DNA of 64,000 bases from Demequina sp. (GCF_016278775.1 NZ_JADQBF010000013.1:62001-126000), one strand, 5' to 3'; shown: positions 16,770-25,832, numbered from the stretch's first letter. Notes: a model not told the origin generated them from the letters alone. A program made the numbers and translations.

Positions 16770-17564
16770 CTACCCCAATTGCATCGGCACCGTGAGGTCG
16801 TCGTCAGGCAACTCGTCGGCCGTGGCAGTGACGTCCAGCGTCTGGAGGTCCGCCTGACCCTCCACCGTGGTCAAGAACGCCGTGTCTGCGGCATCCCTGC
16901 CGGTGGCGATCCTCAGCATCGTGGCGCGCGGTGCCAGTGTGGTGGGGTCAACCACCCACCACAGCCCGTCAATGTACGCCTCGCACACCGCGTGGAAGTC
17001 CATGGGTACCAGCCCGGGGGCGTACACCGACACGAGGCGCGCGGGCACTCCTCGGGCGCGCAAGAGCGCGACGCAGAGGTGTGCGTAGTCCCTGCAGACG
17101 CCCTGCCGGGCGAGGAACGTCTGTGACGCGCCGTCAGTCGGCTCGCTGGATCCCGGCACATATGCGAGATGGGTACCCACCCACGAGCTGATTCCGGTCA
17201 GCAGGCCCATGGCTTCGAGCCCCTCAAACTCGGCGAAGGCCGTGGCGGCAAGCTCGTCTGACTCCGCGTAGCGGCTTGGTCTCAAGTAGCGGACCTCGTG
17301 GCGCGGACTCGCAGGCACCGGAGCACCGCGGCCCTCGACCGTAGCCTCATACGCGACGTCGAGCTTTCCCACACCCACGGTGACACGGTGCAGACGCGTG
17401 CCATGGGAGTCGTCGATCTCGTCGGCGAACACTGGCTCGCCGTCGAGCATGATCGAGAGCGTCTCGGACACGTCAGCACCGGTACGCGCCACAGCGATGG
17501 CGAACACGAGATCGCTCGGAACAGGGACATCCAGGCTCATGGAGGCGGTGACATGACGGCGCAT
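16770..17564 (-). CDS. Transglutaminase-like (papain-fold) protein
   Basis: 264-residue protein. The N-terminal 95 residues are a beta-rich domain seen in bacterial transglutaminase-like proteins; the catalytic core has the triad in GVCRDYAHL (Cys), DFHAVCEAYID (His) and WWVVDPT (Asp). No signal peptide, so cytoplasmic. Such proteins are thought to act as proteases or peptide amidases, often near peptide-modifying gene pairs, but no such partner is adjacent here. arr follows by 20 bases. Function beyond the fold is unknown. Confidence 0.85.
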   Translation of the reverse strand: MRRHVTASMSLDVPVPSDLVFAIAVARTGADVSETLSIMLDGEPVFADEIDDSHGTRLHRVTVGVGKLDVAYEATVEGRGAPVPASPRHEVRYLRPSRYAESDELAATAFAEFEGLEAMGLLTGISSWVGTHLAYVPGSSEPTDGASQTFLARQGVCRDYAHLCVALLRARGVPARLVSVYAPGLVPMDFHAVCEAYIDGLWWVVDPTTLAPRATMLRIATGRDAADTAFLTTVEGQADLQTLDVTATADELPDDDLTVPMQLG

Positions 17565-17609
17565 GGCCTCATCGTGTCATGGCTACGCCGCATGGCACCC
17601 ACCACCATC

Positions 17610-17629
17610 CCCCTCGCGCTCGCGAGGGG
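17610..17629 (-). terminator. Hairpin after ppdK
   Basis: CCCCTCGCG and CGCGAGGGG pair with a minimal loop (8 bp with a four-base loop) 23-42 bases after the ppdK stop. There is no U-tract; GC-rich hairpins without one are common actinobacterial terminators. Confidence 0.5.
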
Positions 17630-17651
17630 TACTCACATCAGCGTCGTGCCG

Positions 17652-20303
17652 CTACTTCTTCGCGTTAAGCACCGCCTTGGCCGCGGCGAAGCGCGCGATC
17701 GGGACGCGGAACGGAGAGCAAGAGACGTAGTCCAGGCCAGCACCGTGGAAGAACTCAATCGAGTCCGGGTCGCCGCCGTGCTCACCACAGACGCCCGTCT
17801 TGAGCCCCTTCTTGGCACTGCGCCCGCGCTCCACGCCGATCTCGACCAGCTTGCCAACACCGTCCACGTCGATCGACTCGAACGGGTTGCGTTCGAGCAC
17901 TCGATCCATGACGTAATGGGTGAGGAAGCCGTTTTCGGCGTCGTCACGGGAGATGCCGATGGCCATCTGCGTGAGGTCGTTGGTGCCGAAGGAGAAGAAG
18001 TCGGCGTGCTCGGCGATCTTGTCGGCAATGAGGGCGGCACGTGGGATCTCGATCATGGTCCCGATCGTGTACTCCAACTCGGCGCCAGCGGCGGCGAGCT
18101 CCTCCTTGACTGCCTTGTCGACGATGCCGCGCTGCACTTCGAGTTCCTTGCTGAGCGCCACCAACGGAATCATGATCTCGACGCCGACCGTCTCACCTTC
18201 ACGCTCCTTGACGGCGAGGGCTGCACGAATGATCGCCCGGGTCTGCATCTCAGGAATCTCTGGATACAGCATGGCCAGACGACAGCCTCTGGTGCCGAGC
18301 ATGGGGTTCTGCTCGTGCAGCCGCTTGACCTGCGAGAGGATCTCGCGGGCCTTAGCCAGCTCGGTCTCGTCGCCATGCTGCAGCTCGAGGCGTTGCACCA
18401 GTAGTGCCTGCTCCACAAGGTTCGGCAAGAACTCGTGAAGTGGTGGGTCGAGCAACCGGACGGTGACGGGCAGGCCCTTCATCGCGGTGAAGACACCCTC
18501 GAAGTCCGCCTGCTGCATGGGCAGGATCTCCTCGAGCGCGTCGGCCCTGGCGTCCGCGGATTCCGCGAGGATCATCCTCCGCACGGCCGGCAACCGGTCT
18601 TGCGCCATGAACATGTGCTCCGTCCGGCACAGGCCGATCCCCTCGGCGCCCAACTCACGTGCCTTGGTGGCGTCCTCGAAGTTGTCCGCGTTGGCGCGCA
18701 CCCCGAGGGTGCGCACCTCATCAGCCCACTTCACCACACGCTCGAAGTCCTCGTTGATTTGCGGCGGGATCAGCGCCAACGCCTCGCCGTACACCTCGCC
18801 GGCCGTTCCGTCGAGCGTGATGACGTCCCCTTCGCGCAAGACTCGCTCGCCGATGGTGAGCATCTTGCCCGCCACGTCAATCTTGATGCCGGCGGCGCCA
18901 GCGACGCAGGGTTTGCCCATGCCGCGTGCGACGACGGCCGCGTGCGACGTCATGCCGCCGTGAGCCGTCAGAATGCCCTGGGCCACGATCACGCCGTGGA
19001 TGTCGTCAGGCGTGGTCTCGTAGCGCACCAGCACCACTGCCTCGCCTTTGCCACCCCGCTCGGCAGCGGTGTCGGCGTCGAACACGATCTCGCCGACGGC
19101 TGCTCCAGGAGAGGCTGGCAGGCCCTTTGCGATGGGCTTGCGCCCGTGCGTGGGGTCGATCGCCGGGTGCAATAGTTGGTCGAGTTGAGCGGGCTCGATG
19201 CGCATCAAGGCAGTCTCTTGGTCGATGACGCCTTCGTCCACGAGGTCGGAGGCGACCTTCAACGCCGCTGCTGCGGTGCGCTTGCCGTTGCGGGTCTGCA
19301 GCAAGAAGAGCTTCCCATTCTCGATGGTGAACTCCATGTCCTGCATGTCGCGGTAGTGCTGCTCCATCTTGTGCATGGTCTCGATGAGTTGGTCGTATGC
19401 CTCCGGCAGGACGTCCTTCATCTCCTCCAGCGAGCGCGGAGTACGGATACCGGCGACCACGTCCTCGCCTTGGGCGTTGACCAGGAACTCGCCGTAAAGG
19501 GCCTTCTCACCGGTCGAGGGGTTGCGGGTGAAGCAGACACCGGTGGCGGAGGTGTCACCCCGGTTTCCGAACACCATCTGCATCACGTTCACCGCAGTGC
19601 CGAGCTCGGCAGGGATGTTGTTGGCGCGGCGGTAGACATCGGCGCGGGGGTTGCCCCACGACTTGAAGACGGCGTTCACGGCGCGGTGCAGCTGCTCGTG
19701 CGGGTCAGTAGTCCAATCACCGCCAAGGTGCTCGCTCGAGATCTCCTTGAAGGTCGCGACGAGCTCCTTGAGGTCGTCTGCGGACAAGTCGGTGTCGTTC
19801 TCTACACCACGATCGGACTTGAGACCGGAGAGGGCATCCTCATACGCGTGCCCTGGCACTCCCTCGACAACCTCTCCATACATCTGGATGAACCGGCGGT
19901 AGCAGTCCCACGCAAAGCGCTCGTTGCCTGACTCTTCTGCGACTGCAACTACCGACTCGTCGGAGATACCCAAGTTCAAGATGGTGTCCATCATGCCTGG
20001 CATGGAGTGGACTGCGCCGGAGCGAACGGAGACGAGCAGGGGGTTTTCACGCCCGCCGAGCTTCTTGCCTGTGCGCTCCTCGAGACGCTCCAGCGCCGCG
20101 TCTATCTGGTCACCGAGGCCTTCCGGCCATTCGCCTGACCGCTTCATGGTCTCGACGCACGCCGTGGTCGTCACGGTGAATGCATCAGGCACAGGGACCC
20201 CAACTCGGGCCATCTCTGCAACGCCAGCGCCCTTGCCTCCCAGCAAGTTCCGCATCGAGGCGTCGCCCTCGGAGAGATCGTAGATGTAGTGCTTCTCGGT
20301 CAT
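17652..20303 (-). CDS. ppdK: Pyruvate, phosphate dikinase
   Basis: 883 residues, full length for PPDK. It interconverts pyruvate + ATP + Pi and phosphoenolpyruvate + AMP + PPi. Domains in order: N-terminal nucleotide-binding domain (LLGGKGAGVAEM; RSGAVHSMPGMMDT), the swivelling phosphohistidine domain with GGMTSHAAVVARGMGKP near residue 455, and the C-terminal PEP/pyruvate barrel with ETEL..GTRGCRL and the proton-donor cysteine in CGEHGGDP. Start at ATG 20303, preceded by AAGG with good spacing; a TTG 12 bases earlier is less likely. The PpsR-type regulator is immediately upstream on the same strand (119-base gap), so regulation by reversible phosphorylation of the active-site threonine region (GGMTSH) is expected. 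Confidence 0.97.
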   Translation of the reverse strand: MTEKHYIYDLSEGDASMRNLLGGKGAGVAEMARVGVPVPDAFTVTTTACVETMKRSGEWPEGLGDQIDAALERLEERTGKKLGGRENPLLVSVRSGAVHSMPGMMDTILNLGISDESVVAVAEESGNERFAWDCYRRFIQMYGEVVEGVPGHAYEDALSGLKSDRGVENDTDLSADDLKELVATFKEISSEHLGGDWTTDPHEQLHRAVNAVFKSWGNPRADVYRRANNIPAELGTAVNVMQMVFGNRGDTSATGVCFTRNPSTGEKALYGEFLVNAQGEDVVAGIRTPRSLEEMKDVLPEAYDQLIETMHKMEQHYRDMQDMEFTIENGKLFLLQTRNGKRTAAAALKVASDLVDEGVIDQETALMRIEPAQLDQLLHPAIDPTHGRKPIAKGLPASPGAAVGEIVFDADTAAERGGKGEAVVLVRYETTPDDIHGVIVAQGILTAHGGMTSHAAVVARGMGKPCVAGAAGIKIDVAGKMLTIGERVLREGDVITLDGTAGEVYGEALALIPPQINEDFERVVKWADEVRTLGVRANADNFEDATKARELGAEGIGLCRTEHMFMAQDRLPAVRRMILAESADARADALEEILPMQQADFEGVFTAMKGLPVTVRLLDPPLHEFLPNLVEQALLVQRLELQHGDETELAKAREILSQVKRLHEQNPMLGTRGCRLAMLYPEIPEMQTRAIIRAALAVKEREGETVGVEIMIPLVALSKELEVQRGIVDKAVKEELAAAGAELEYTIGTMIEIPRAALIADKIAEHADFFSFGTNDLTQMAIGISRDDAENGFLTHYVMDRVLERNPFESIDVDGVGKLVEIGVERGRSAKKGLKTGVCGEHGGDPDSIEFFHGAGLDYVSCSPFRVPIARFAAAKAVLNAKK

Positions 20304-20335
20304 ATTCGCCTTCAATCTCGCGCAAATGCGACTAC

Positions 20336-20355
20336 ACGGGACCTCGTTGTCCCGT
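20336..20355 (-). promoter_or_regulatory. Stem-loop in ppdK leader
   Basis: ACGGGAC and GTCCCGT form a 7-bp stem with a 6-base loop, 33-52 bases before the ppdK start. A TAGGGT hexamer lies just upstream (minus strand), so the hairpin would sit near the 5' end of the mRNA and may stabilise or regulate it. It could instead be a weak terminator of ppsR. Confidence 0.35.
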
Positions 20356-20422
20356 CTGTGCCCACCCTAGCGTTGGCGAGTTGGTAACGACTGGGACCAG
20401 TAGCCCAAGTGCGCCGCGGCCC

Positions 20423-21298
20423 CTACCGTTTGCAGACCACTCCAGGCAACAGCCGTAAGGTCTCGCCATAGCGTTCGCCCCGCTTGACTACCAGATCCAG
20501 AATTCGCGACGCCAGTTCCTCGAGCGCCACGCCGGTCGTGTCCACCACCGGACAACCCAGCTTGCGCTGGGTCGCAGTCACCTCATCGAGCTCGTCGTAG
20601 ATCTTCGCCAGGTCTGCGTAGCCGTCCCTCGTTCCGAAGCCGCCCATACCGCGCACTCGCTGGTTGCGAATCACCTGCAGTTGCTCGGCCTTCATCGTCA
20701 GGCCCACGATGCGCCAGCGATCGACGGTGAATAACTCCTCCGGTGGCGCGATGCCCGGCACGAGCGGCACGTTGGCGGTCTTGTACCCGAGGTAGCCGAG
20801 GTACATCGATAACGGCGTCTTTCCCGACCGCGAGGCGCCGACCAACACCATGTCGGCTTCGCGCAGCGCCCCCGGCGCGGAGCCGTCATCGTTGCGCACT
20901 GCAAAGTCGATCGCAGAGACGCGGGTGAAGTAGTCCGTCTCCACGCCGACGGGACGGCGAGCCACAGCGTCTGCCTCGTCTCCCGTGGCGTGCTCGAGCG
21001 CCTCGATCGTGTTGGTCATCAGGTCCGCGTACGGGATGCCGAGGTCGCGGCAGACGTCTTCGACGATGGTCACCATTTGCTGGTCGACGAGTGTGTACAG
21101 CACCGCGGTGGGGTGGCCTGGACGATCCTTGAGTGTCTCCAGTGCCTTGTAGACGTGCTCATGCGTGTCCATGCGGCGGTGTCGCACAAAACTGAACTCG
21201 CGTCCAGGGAACTGGGTGATGGCGGCGCGCGCGATCCTGGTCGCCGACTCGCCCGTGGAATCGGCGAAGATGTGGATCTCCAGCGGCTCTGCTGCCAT
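20423..21298 (-). CDS. ppsR: PPDK/PEP synthase regulatory protein (bifunctional kinase/pyrophosphorylase, DUF299)
   Basis: 291 residues, normal for the family. It inactivates its target by ADP-dependent phosphorylation of a threonine and reactivates it by Pi-dependent removal that yields PPi. Marks: N-terminal FADSTGESATRIARA, the P-loop GASRSGKT at residues 154-161, LSMYLGYLGYK and the C-terminal RGERYGETLRLLP. Adjacent ppdK on the same strand identifies PPDK as the target rather than PEP synthase. The start is ATG 21298, with a TACATT hexamer 6 bases before it, so the mRNA is probably leaderless. Confidence 0.94.
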   Translation of the reverse strand: MAAEPLEIHIFADSTGESATRIARAAITQFPGREFSFVRHRRMDTHEHVYKALETLKDRPGHPTAVLYTLVDQQMVTIVEDVCRDLGIPYADLMTNTIEALEHATGDEADAVARRPVGVETDYFTRVSAIDFAVRNDDGSAPGALREADMVLVGASRSGKTPLSMYLGYLGYKTANVPLVPGIAPPEELFTVDRWRIVGLTMKAEQLQVIRNQRVRGMGGFGTRDGYADLAKIYDELDEVTATQRKLGCPVVDTTGVALEELASRILDLVVKRGERYGETLRLLPGVVCKR

Positions 21299-21304
21299 GC
21301 CCCC

Positions 21305-21310
21305 AATGTA
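21305..21310 (-). promoter_or_regulatory. -10 hexamer, leaderless start of ppsR
   Basis: TACATT, 6-base spacer of GGGGGC, then ATG at 21298. The G-run could also serve as a weak ribosome site, but the spacing fits leaderless transcription. Confidence 0.55.
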
Positions 21311-21461
21311 GACCCGCCTCGTCCGACCCCACTGACCCCAAGTACCCAGACGCGGACGGCGAACGCCACAGGACAGCGCCGTACTGTGCTCAGCGGACCG
21401 TGCCACAATGAATCGCGCTCGCCAGAAGAAACGGCGACGCGCGCCAACACGAGGAGTAGAC

Positions 21462-22406
21462 GTGAAGACGCGAGCCTTCGGCACCACCGGTATCGAAGTC
21501 AGCGAGATCGGGCTTGGGTCATGGCAGTTGGGTCGGTCCGCTCACTGGCCGGAAGGTCCCGACAGGGACGAGGCCGTCCGCCTTGTTCACGCCGCGCTTG
21601 ATGCGGGAGTCACGTTCATCGACACTGCCCCTGGATACGCCGATGGTCGCAGCGAGCTGAACATCGGTTCGGCCCTTCGCGACGGGCGCCGCGACAACGT
21701 CGTGATCTGCACCAAATTCGGGCACCGTGCAGACGGCACCACCGACTGGGACGCGGCGAGTATTGAAAGCTCGATCCTGCGAAGCGCGGAACGCATGGGC
21801 ACGGACCACCTCGACATCGTGGTGTTGCACAGCCCTCCGCCAGAGGTTCTCGACGGCACTCGCAGCGAGCACTACGAGGTGCTCGAGCGGCTCAAACTCA
21901 AGGGCCTCATCCGGGCATACGGGGCGTCGGTCGACTGGGGCACCGACGTCGACACCGTTCTGCGCACGAGCAAGAGCCAGGCCCTCGAGGTGCGCATGTC
22001 CGCACTGTTCCAAGAGACGTGGCCCTCCCTCGAACGCGCCCACGACCACGGCGTCGGCACGATCATCAAGGTTCCGCTGGAGTCCGGCTGGCTGTCGGGC
22101 CGCTACGCCGCCGACACGGTCTTCGCCGGCGTGCGGTCGCGGTGGTCGCGCGCCGACATCGCCGTGCGTGCCAGCCTCGTTGACGAGTTCCGCTCCCTGC
22201 TGCCAGCTGGCGTCTCCGTGCCGCACGGAGCCCTGCGCTTCCTCTTGGCGCACACCGGGGTCTCGACCGTGATCCCCGGCGCCCGGACCATCGAATTGCT
22301 GAGCAACTCCATTGCCGCGGCAGCGGAGCCGTTGCCGGTGGCTACGGTCGCCACGATCCGTGACTTCTACGCACGTCGGTTGGCCCAGGCCCCACTGGAT
22401 TGGTGA
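21462..22406 (+). CDS. Aldo/keto reductase
   Basis: 314-residue TIM-barrel NAD(P)H-dependent oxidoreductase. Family features: N-terminal RAFGTTGIEVSEIGLGSWQLG, the active-site region FIDTAPGYADGRSE (Asp and Tyr), the catalytic Lys in CTKFGH, the His in VVLHSP and a C-terminal nucleotide-binding VSTVIPGARTIELLSNS. It resembles the AKR11/12-like general stress or L-glyceraldehyde reductase group; substrate unknown. Start GTG 21462 is fixed by GAGGAG five bases before it; an in-frame ATG at 21408 has no ribosome site. Divergent from ppsR. Confidence 0.9.
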   Translation: MKTRAFGTTGIEVSEIGLGSWQLGRSAHWPEGPDRDEAVRLVHAALDAGVTFIDTAPGYADGRSELNIGSALRDGRRDNVVICTKFGHRADGTTDWDAASIESSILRSAERMGTDHLDIVVLHSPPPEVLDGTRSEHYEVLERLKLKGLIRAYGASVDWGTDVDTVLRTSKSQALEVRMSALFQETWPSLERAHDHGVGTIIKVPLESGWLSGRYAADTVFAGVRSRWSRADIAVRASLVDEFRSLLPAGVSVPHGALRFLLAHTGVSTVIPGARTIELLSNSIAAAAEPLPVATVATIRDFYARRLAQAPLDW

Positions 22407-22439
22407 GCGGTTACTCGGCCACCAGAGGCCGGGCAGCCC

Positions 22440-22445
22440 TAGCAT
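22440..22445 (+). promoter_or_regulatory. -10 hexamer, leaderless start of UbiA-family gene
   Basis: TAGCAT followed by 6 bases and the ATG at 22452. The identical hexamer and spacing are seen before aroH. Confidence 0.55.
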
Positions 22446-22451
22446 GGCGTC

Positions 22452-23285
22452 ATGCCGTCGCTTCGTGTGATCCGAGCGCTGGCGCTGTCCTGTCACCTCC
22501 TCCCCACGGCGGCCGTCACGGCCGTCAGTGCCGCGCTGGCCGCGCTCGCCGGCCTCCCCATCGGTCAAGGTGCGCTGGTGGTGGCCACGGTCTTCACCGG
22601 CCAATTGTCGATTGGGTGGTCCAACGACTACCTCGACGCCGATCGTGACCGGGCAGTACAGCGGCCGGACAAACCCATCGTGACCGGCGCTGTACAACGC
22701 CGCAGCGTTGGAATTGCCGCCGGCGTCGCGCTACTCACCACCAGCGCACTGTCGGTGGCGCTCGGCTGGCCAGGCGGCGCTGTCGCTCTCGCGACCGTGC
22801 TAGCCGCCTGGACCTACAACCTGCGACTCAAGGCGACCCCGTGGTCCTGGCTGCCGTACGCCGTCGCGTTCGGTTTGGCCCCGGCTATCGTGACGCTGTC
22901 GGCCTCGCCTGCACACTGGCCAGCGGTGTGGGTGCTGGCCGCGTTTGCTCTTCTTGGCGTGGCTGCCCACCTGGCCAACGTCTTGCCCGACCTGAGCGAT
23001 GACATTGCGCACGGCATCCGTGGACTGCCACATCGAATCGGCGCGAGGCCCACCGCGCTGATCACGGCCGCCATCTTGCTGGCCGCGTCGGCGGTGATCC
23101 TGTTCGGCCCGCCGGGGCAACTGGGGCCATGGAGCTGGGCCGGTTTCGTAGCGGCACTGCTCGTCGCTGGCGCCGCCACCGGATTCGCCTACAGAGACCC
23201 TTCCTCGCGGAGGTTCTTCTTGGCGATCATCCTGATCGCGGCGATCGACCTGGTCTCCTTTGGCCTCTCGGGCATCCGCCTCTGA
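22452..23285 (+). CDS. UbiA-family prenyltransferase
   Basis: 277-residue membrane protein with about eight to nine hydrophobic segments. The Mg-diphosphate binding motif NDxxDxxxD is present as NDYLDADRD near residue 57, and a second acidic motif DLSDD near residue 182. UbiA enzymes attach a prenyl chain to an aromatic or other acceptor. It is not the heme A farnesyltransferase (ctaB is elsewhere in the window). The menaquinone enzyme MenA is possible, but the context (aldo/keto reductase, E2 domain) gives no support, so acceptor and prenyl donor remain open. Confidence 0.85.
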   Translation: MPSLRVIRALALSCHLLPTAAVTAVSAALAALAGLPIGQGALVVATVFTGQLSIGWSNDYLDADRDRAVQRPDKPIVTGAVQRRSVGIAAGVALLTTSALSVALGWPGGAVALATVLAAWTYNLRLKATPWSWLPYAVAFGLAPAIVTLSASPAHWPAVWVLAAFALLGVAAHLANVLPDLSDDIAHGIRGLPHRIGARPTALITAAILLAASAVILFGPPGQLGPWSWAGFVAALLVAGAATGFAYRDPSSRRFFLAIILIAAIDLVSFGLSGIRL

Positions 23286-23399
23286 TGCACACAGAGACAG
23301 TGCCGGACCAAGCACAGTCGGAACCGGATGCGACCGTGTGCAATGCGCCTCACTCGCACCGAGTGGCATGGCCATTGCGTAGCCGGGCATCATGGCACT

Positions 23400-24188
23400 A
23401 TGACGCGACGCGGGCCCGCTCACCAAGTCAAGCCGTTCCCTGCGGTGCGCCGCCTGGTAGCCGACGTGGGTTGGATGTCGCGCCGCAAGAACAGCGTTCG
23501 TGGCCTACTCGAGATTGACGTCACCGTACCGCGGCAGTTCATGCGAGCGCACAAGGAGTCAACTGGCGAATCGCTCTCTTTCACGTCCTATCTTGCCTAC
23601 TGCACGGGGCATGCCGTCGCGGCCAACAAGTACCTGCACGCCTACCGCGATTGGCGGGGCCGCCTGATCCTGTTTGACGATGTGGACATCACCACCATGA
23701 TCGAGGTGCGACAGGACGGCAAGGAGTATCCCGTCGGCCACATCATTCGTGCCGCCAACACGAAGACGTTCCGCCAAATCCACGACGAGATACGAACGGT
23801 CCAAGCGCGGGCCGCGGTGAGCGACGACGTCAAGAGGCTGAACGTTCTCCTGACGCTGCCTGGTTTCGTGCGCCGGTCGTTCTTCTTGCTCATGAGCCGT
23901 CAACCCCGCATGGTCAAGAAGGTCCAGGGCACCGTGGTCCTGAGCGCCGTGGGCATGTTCGGTAGCGGCGGAGGCTGGGGGCTGGCCCTCCCCAGCCACA
24001 CGCTCGGAATCACCGTCGGCGGCATCACGGAGAAACCAGGTGTGCACCGCGGCGAGATTGCGATCCGTGAATACCTGAACGTCACCCTCGATTTCGACCA
24101 CGACATCGTGGACGGTGCGCCAGCATCCCGCTTCGCTCAGCGGTTCCGTGATCTGGTCGAGGGAGGGAGCGGGCTGCAATCCGTCTGA
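23400..24188 (+). CDS. Stand-alone 2-oxoacid dehydrogenase E2-type acyltransferase domain
   Basis: 262-residue protein related to the catalytic domain of dihydrolipoamide acyltransferases. The signature DFDHDIVDGAPASRF carries the His and Asp of the HxxxDG active site. There is no lipoyl domain and no peripheral-subunit-binding domain, and no E1/E3 genes are nearby, so it cannot act as a normal complex core. Residues 20-90 (ARMS..FTSYLAYCTGHAV) keep the CoA-domain start. It may acylate an unknown amine or alcohol, chloramphenicol-acetyltransferase-like, since that fold is shared. The ATG at 23400 is preceded by CATCAT and 6 bases, possibly leaderless. Upstream in-frame codons to 23328 lack support. 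Confidence 0.8.
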   Translation: MTRRGPAHQVKPFPAVRRLVADVGWMSRRKNSVRGLLEIDVTVPRQFMRAHKESTGESLSFTSYLAYCTGHAVAANKYLHAYRDWRGRLILFDDVDITTMIEVRQDGKEYPVGHIIRAANTKTFRQIHDEIRTVQARAAVSDDVKRLNVLLTLPGFVRRSFFLLMSRQPRMVKKVQGTVVLSAVGMFGSGGGWGLALPSHTLGITVGGITEKPGVHRGEIAIREYLNVTLDFDHDIVDGAPASRFAQRFRDLVEGGSGLQSV

Positions 24189-24203
24189 CGCAGAGCAGCA
24201 ACG

Positions 24204-24227
24204 GCGGGGCGAGCACCTCGACCCCGC
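24204..24227 (+). terminator. GC-rich hairpin after E2-like gene
   Basis: GCGGGG-CGAG pairs with CTCG-A-CCCCGC around a three-base loop, 16 bases after the stop. No U-tract follows. Confidence 0.45.
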
Positions 24228-24329
24228 TCACTTGGCGCAAGACGGCTCGAGCTAGCGGCAATTCCGGTCTCATCTGCAACACTCTGAGGTAATCCGTAGG
24301 CAACGACGCACACGCGAGGAGGCGCAGCG

Positions 24330-25508
24330 ATGGCTGCATTCGACGACGTCGACTTGCGGATCGGTTCGGGCGGCGGAGCGCTCGTCGAACTCAAGGCGGC
24401 GCTCGCAGATTCGGCACTTGAGTGCAGCATCGACGGGCGCGGTGACGTGGTGCTTCCGGCGCGCGGACATGTGGCCATCGTGCGCGGAGTCGACTGCAGC
24501 GACGACGACTCCGCAAGAGCGGCGGCGCGAGAACTGACGGAAGGCGCTCTGGGGTACTGGGCTCCCGAGCAGGACGCGCAAGCGCTCATCGTCAGCAGCG
24601 ATAGCCCCCGCGTTGCCTGGTGGGTGGACGGCGCCGGACCCACGATCCGCATCACGGGGGCCGCAACCTGGACGCCAATCTCGCCCGCCTGGGGCGACAA
24701 GCGCCGTTCCGCGTTCGAGTTGCTCAATCCCTATCCAGCAGTCGGCACGTTGTGGCACAAGGCGCTCCACCATTACCGGTCATCGGAGATGGCCAAAGAC
24801 GTCAAGGACGCCGCGGGCGATCTGTACCTTGCTCTCGCGACCGCGCTGAGCGCGCGAGTAGGCAGGCTTCTCAAAGAGAGTGAGCGGCACTGGCTACTTC
24901 GAGCCCTCCGCGTCGTCGACCGCGAAGTGGACCTCTCGCCCTTTGCGCCGCGCGACAACAGCAAGGCAGTACCAGAGGCGATCCGTGGCGAGTTGTATCG
25001 GGTCCTCCGAAGGACCAACGAGGGGGCCGTGTGGGGGCCTTTGACCAGTCTTCGGACCTCCCGCGCCGACGCCGTTGCGGCCCGCGCGCGTTATGCCAGG
25101 ATGTTCAGGCAGTTGGCCCGGGCCTATGTGGGCATCACCTTTCCGTCACTCGACCCGACCGAATCGACGTTCGATGCGACGGTGCGCTCAAGGCTGGAGC
25201 GCTCCGTGGTGTGGATTGGCGACGAGCACGCGCAGGGTCTCGATACCTCACGCGGTCGCGTCGGTGACTGGCATCCGGGCGGAGTGAGGCTGAGATTGCC
25301 GACGCGTGACGAGGGCGGCATCACCGCTGACGGACACTTCGCGGTCATGGGCCGGGCATCCTCGGGTGCGGTCGAAGCCGGTGTCGGCGTGATCCGATCG
25401 TTTGGAACGCTGGAGGAAGAGCGAGTGACGAGCGTTGCGAACCTGACCGGTGCATTGGATGTCGGGGATGCCGCAGCGGTAGAAGTCGTGGTGTTCGAAC
25501 CCCGCTAG
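24330..25508 (+). CDS. Unrecognised 392-residue protein, three-part layout
   Basis: I do not recognise this protein. The start ATG is preceded by GAGGAGG at good distance. Residues 1-115 look beta-rich and acidic; residues about 130-270 are strongly helical (LWHKALHHYRSSEM, DLYLALATALSARVG, RARYARMFRQLARAYVG), and residues 300-392 look beta-rich again (GGVRLRLPTRDEGG, VEVVVFEPR). The helical part has the feel of a HEPN-like domain, but no R-x4-6-H motif is visible, so that is only a guess. No signal peptide or membrane segment. It stands alone between a terminator hairpin and tRNA-Pro, with composition like its neighbours and no mobile genes around it. Confidence 0.75.
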   Translation: MAAFDDVDLRIGSGGGALVELKAALADSALECSIDGRGDVVLPARGHVAIVRGVDCSDDDSARAAARELTEGALGYWAPEQDAQALIVSSDSPRVAWWVDGAGPTIRITGAATWTPISPAWGDKRRSAFELLNPYPAVGTLWHKALHHYRSSEMAKDVKDAAGDLYLALATALSARVGRLLKESERHWLLRALRVVDREVDLSPFAPRDNSKAVPEAIRGELYRVLRRTNEGAVWGPLTSLRTSRADAVAARARYARMFRQLARAYVGITFPSLDPTESTFDATVRSRLERSVVWIGDEHAQGLDTSRGRVGDWHPGGVRLRLPTRDEGGITADGHFAVMGRASSGAVEAGVGVIRSFGTLEEERVTSVANLTGALDVGDAAAVEVVVFEPR

Positions 25509-25596
25509 GGGTGCCCGTCTGTCCTGTGTAGGACGCATCACGACGTCGGCCCTCCCCGTCGGCCTCTCCGCGATCGACCATTTCCTGACATGACAA

Positions 25597-25633
25597 AGGG
25601 CCCCCACCAGCGTTTCCACTGGTAGAAGGCCCT
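25597..25633 (-). terminator. Terminator of tRNA-Pro
   Basis: AGGGCC/GGCCCT and ACCAG/CTGGT arms form an interrupted hairpin directly after the tRNA on the minus strand, followed by a short TTTGT run. A good intrinsic terminator. Confidence 0.7.
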
Positions 25634-25636
25634 CGT

Positions 25637-25713
<77 letters not shown>

Positions 25714-25832
25714 TACGACCCCCTTTGGCGGCGCTTTCGCACCTGCAGGAGGCCGTCGACAAGTTTACACAGACGCGCGCCCTCGCGGCACCACGCTCGG
25801 GTGCCGTGAGGGCCGCGCAGAAGGTAGGCGCT

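Noticed and set aside
18435-19931. Long plus-strand open frames opposite ppdK
   Set aside because: Low-complexity products typical of high-GC antisense frames; ppdK on the other strand is unambiguous.
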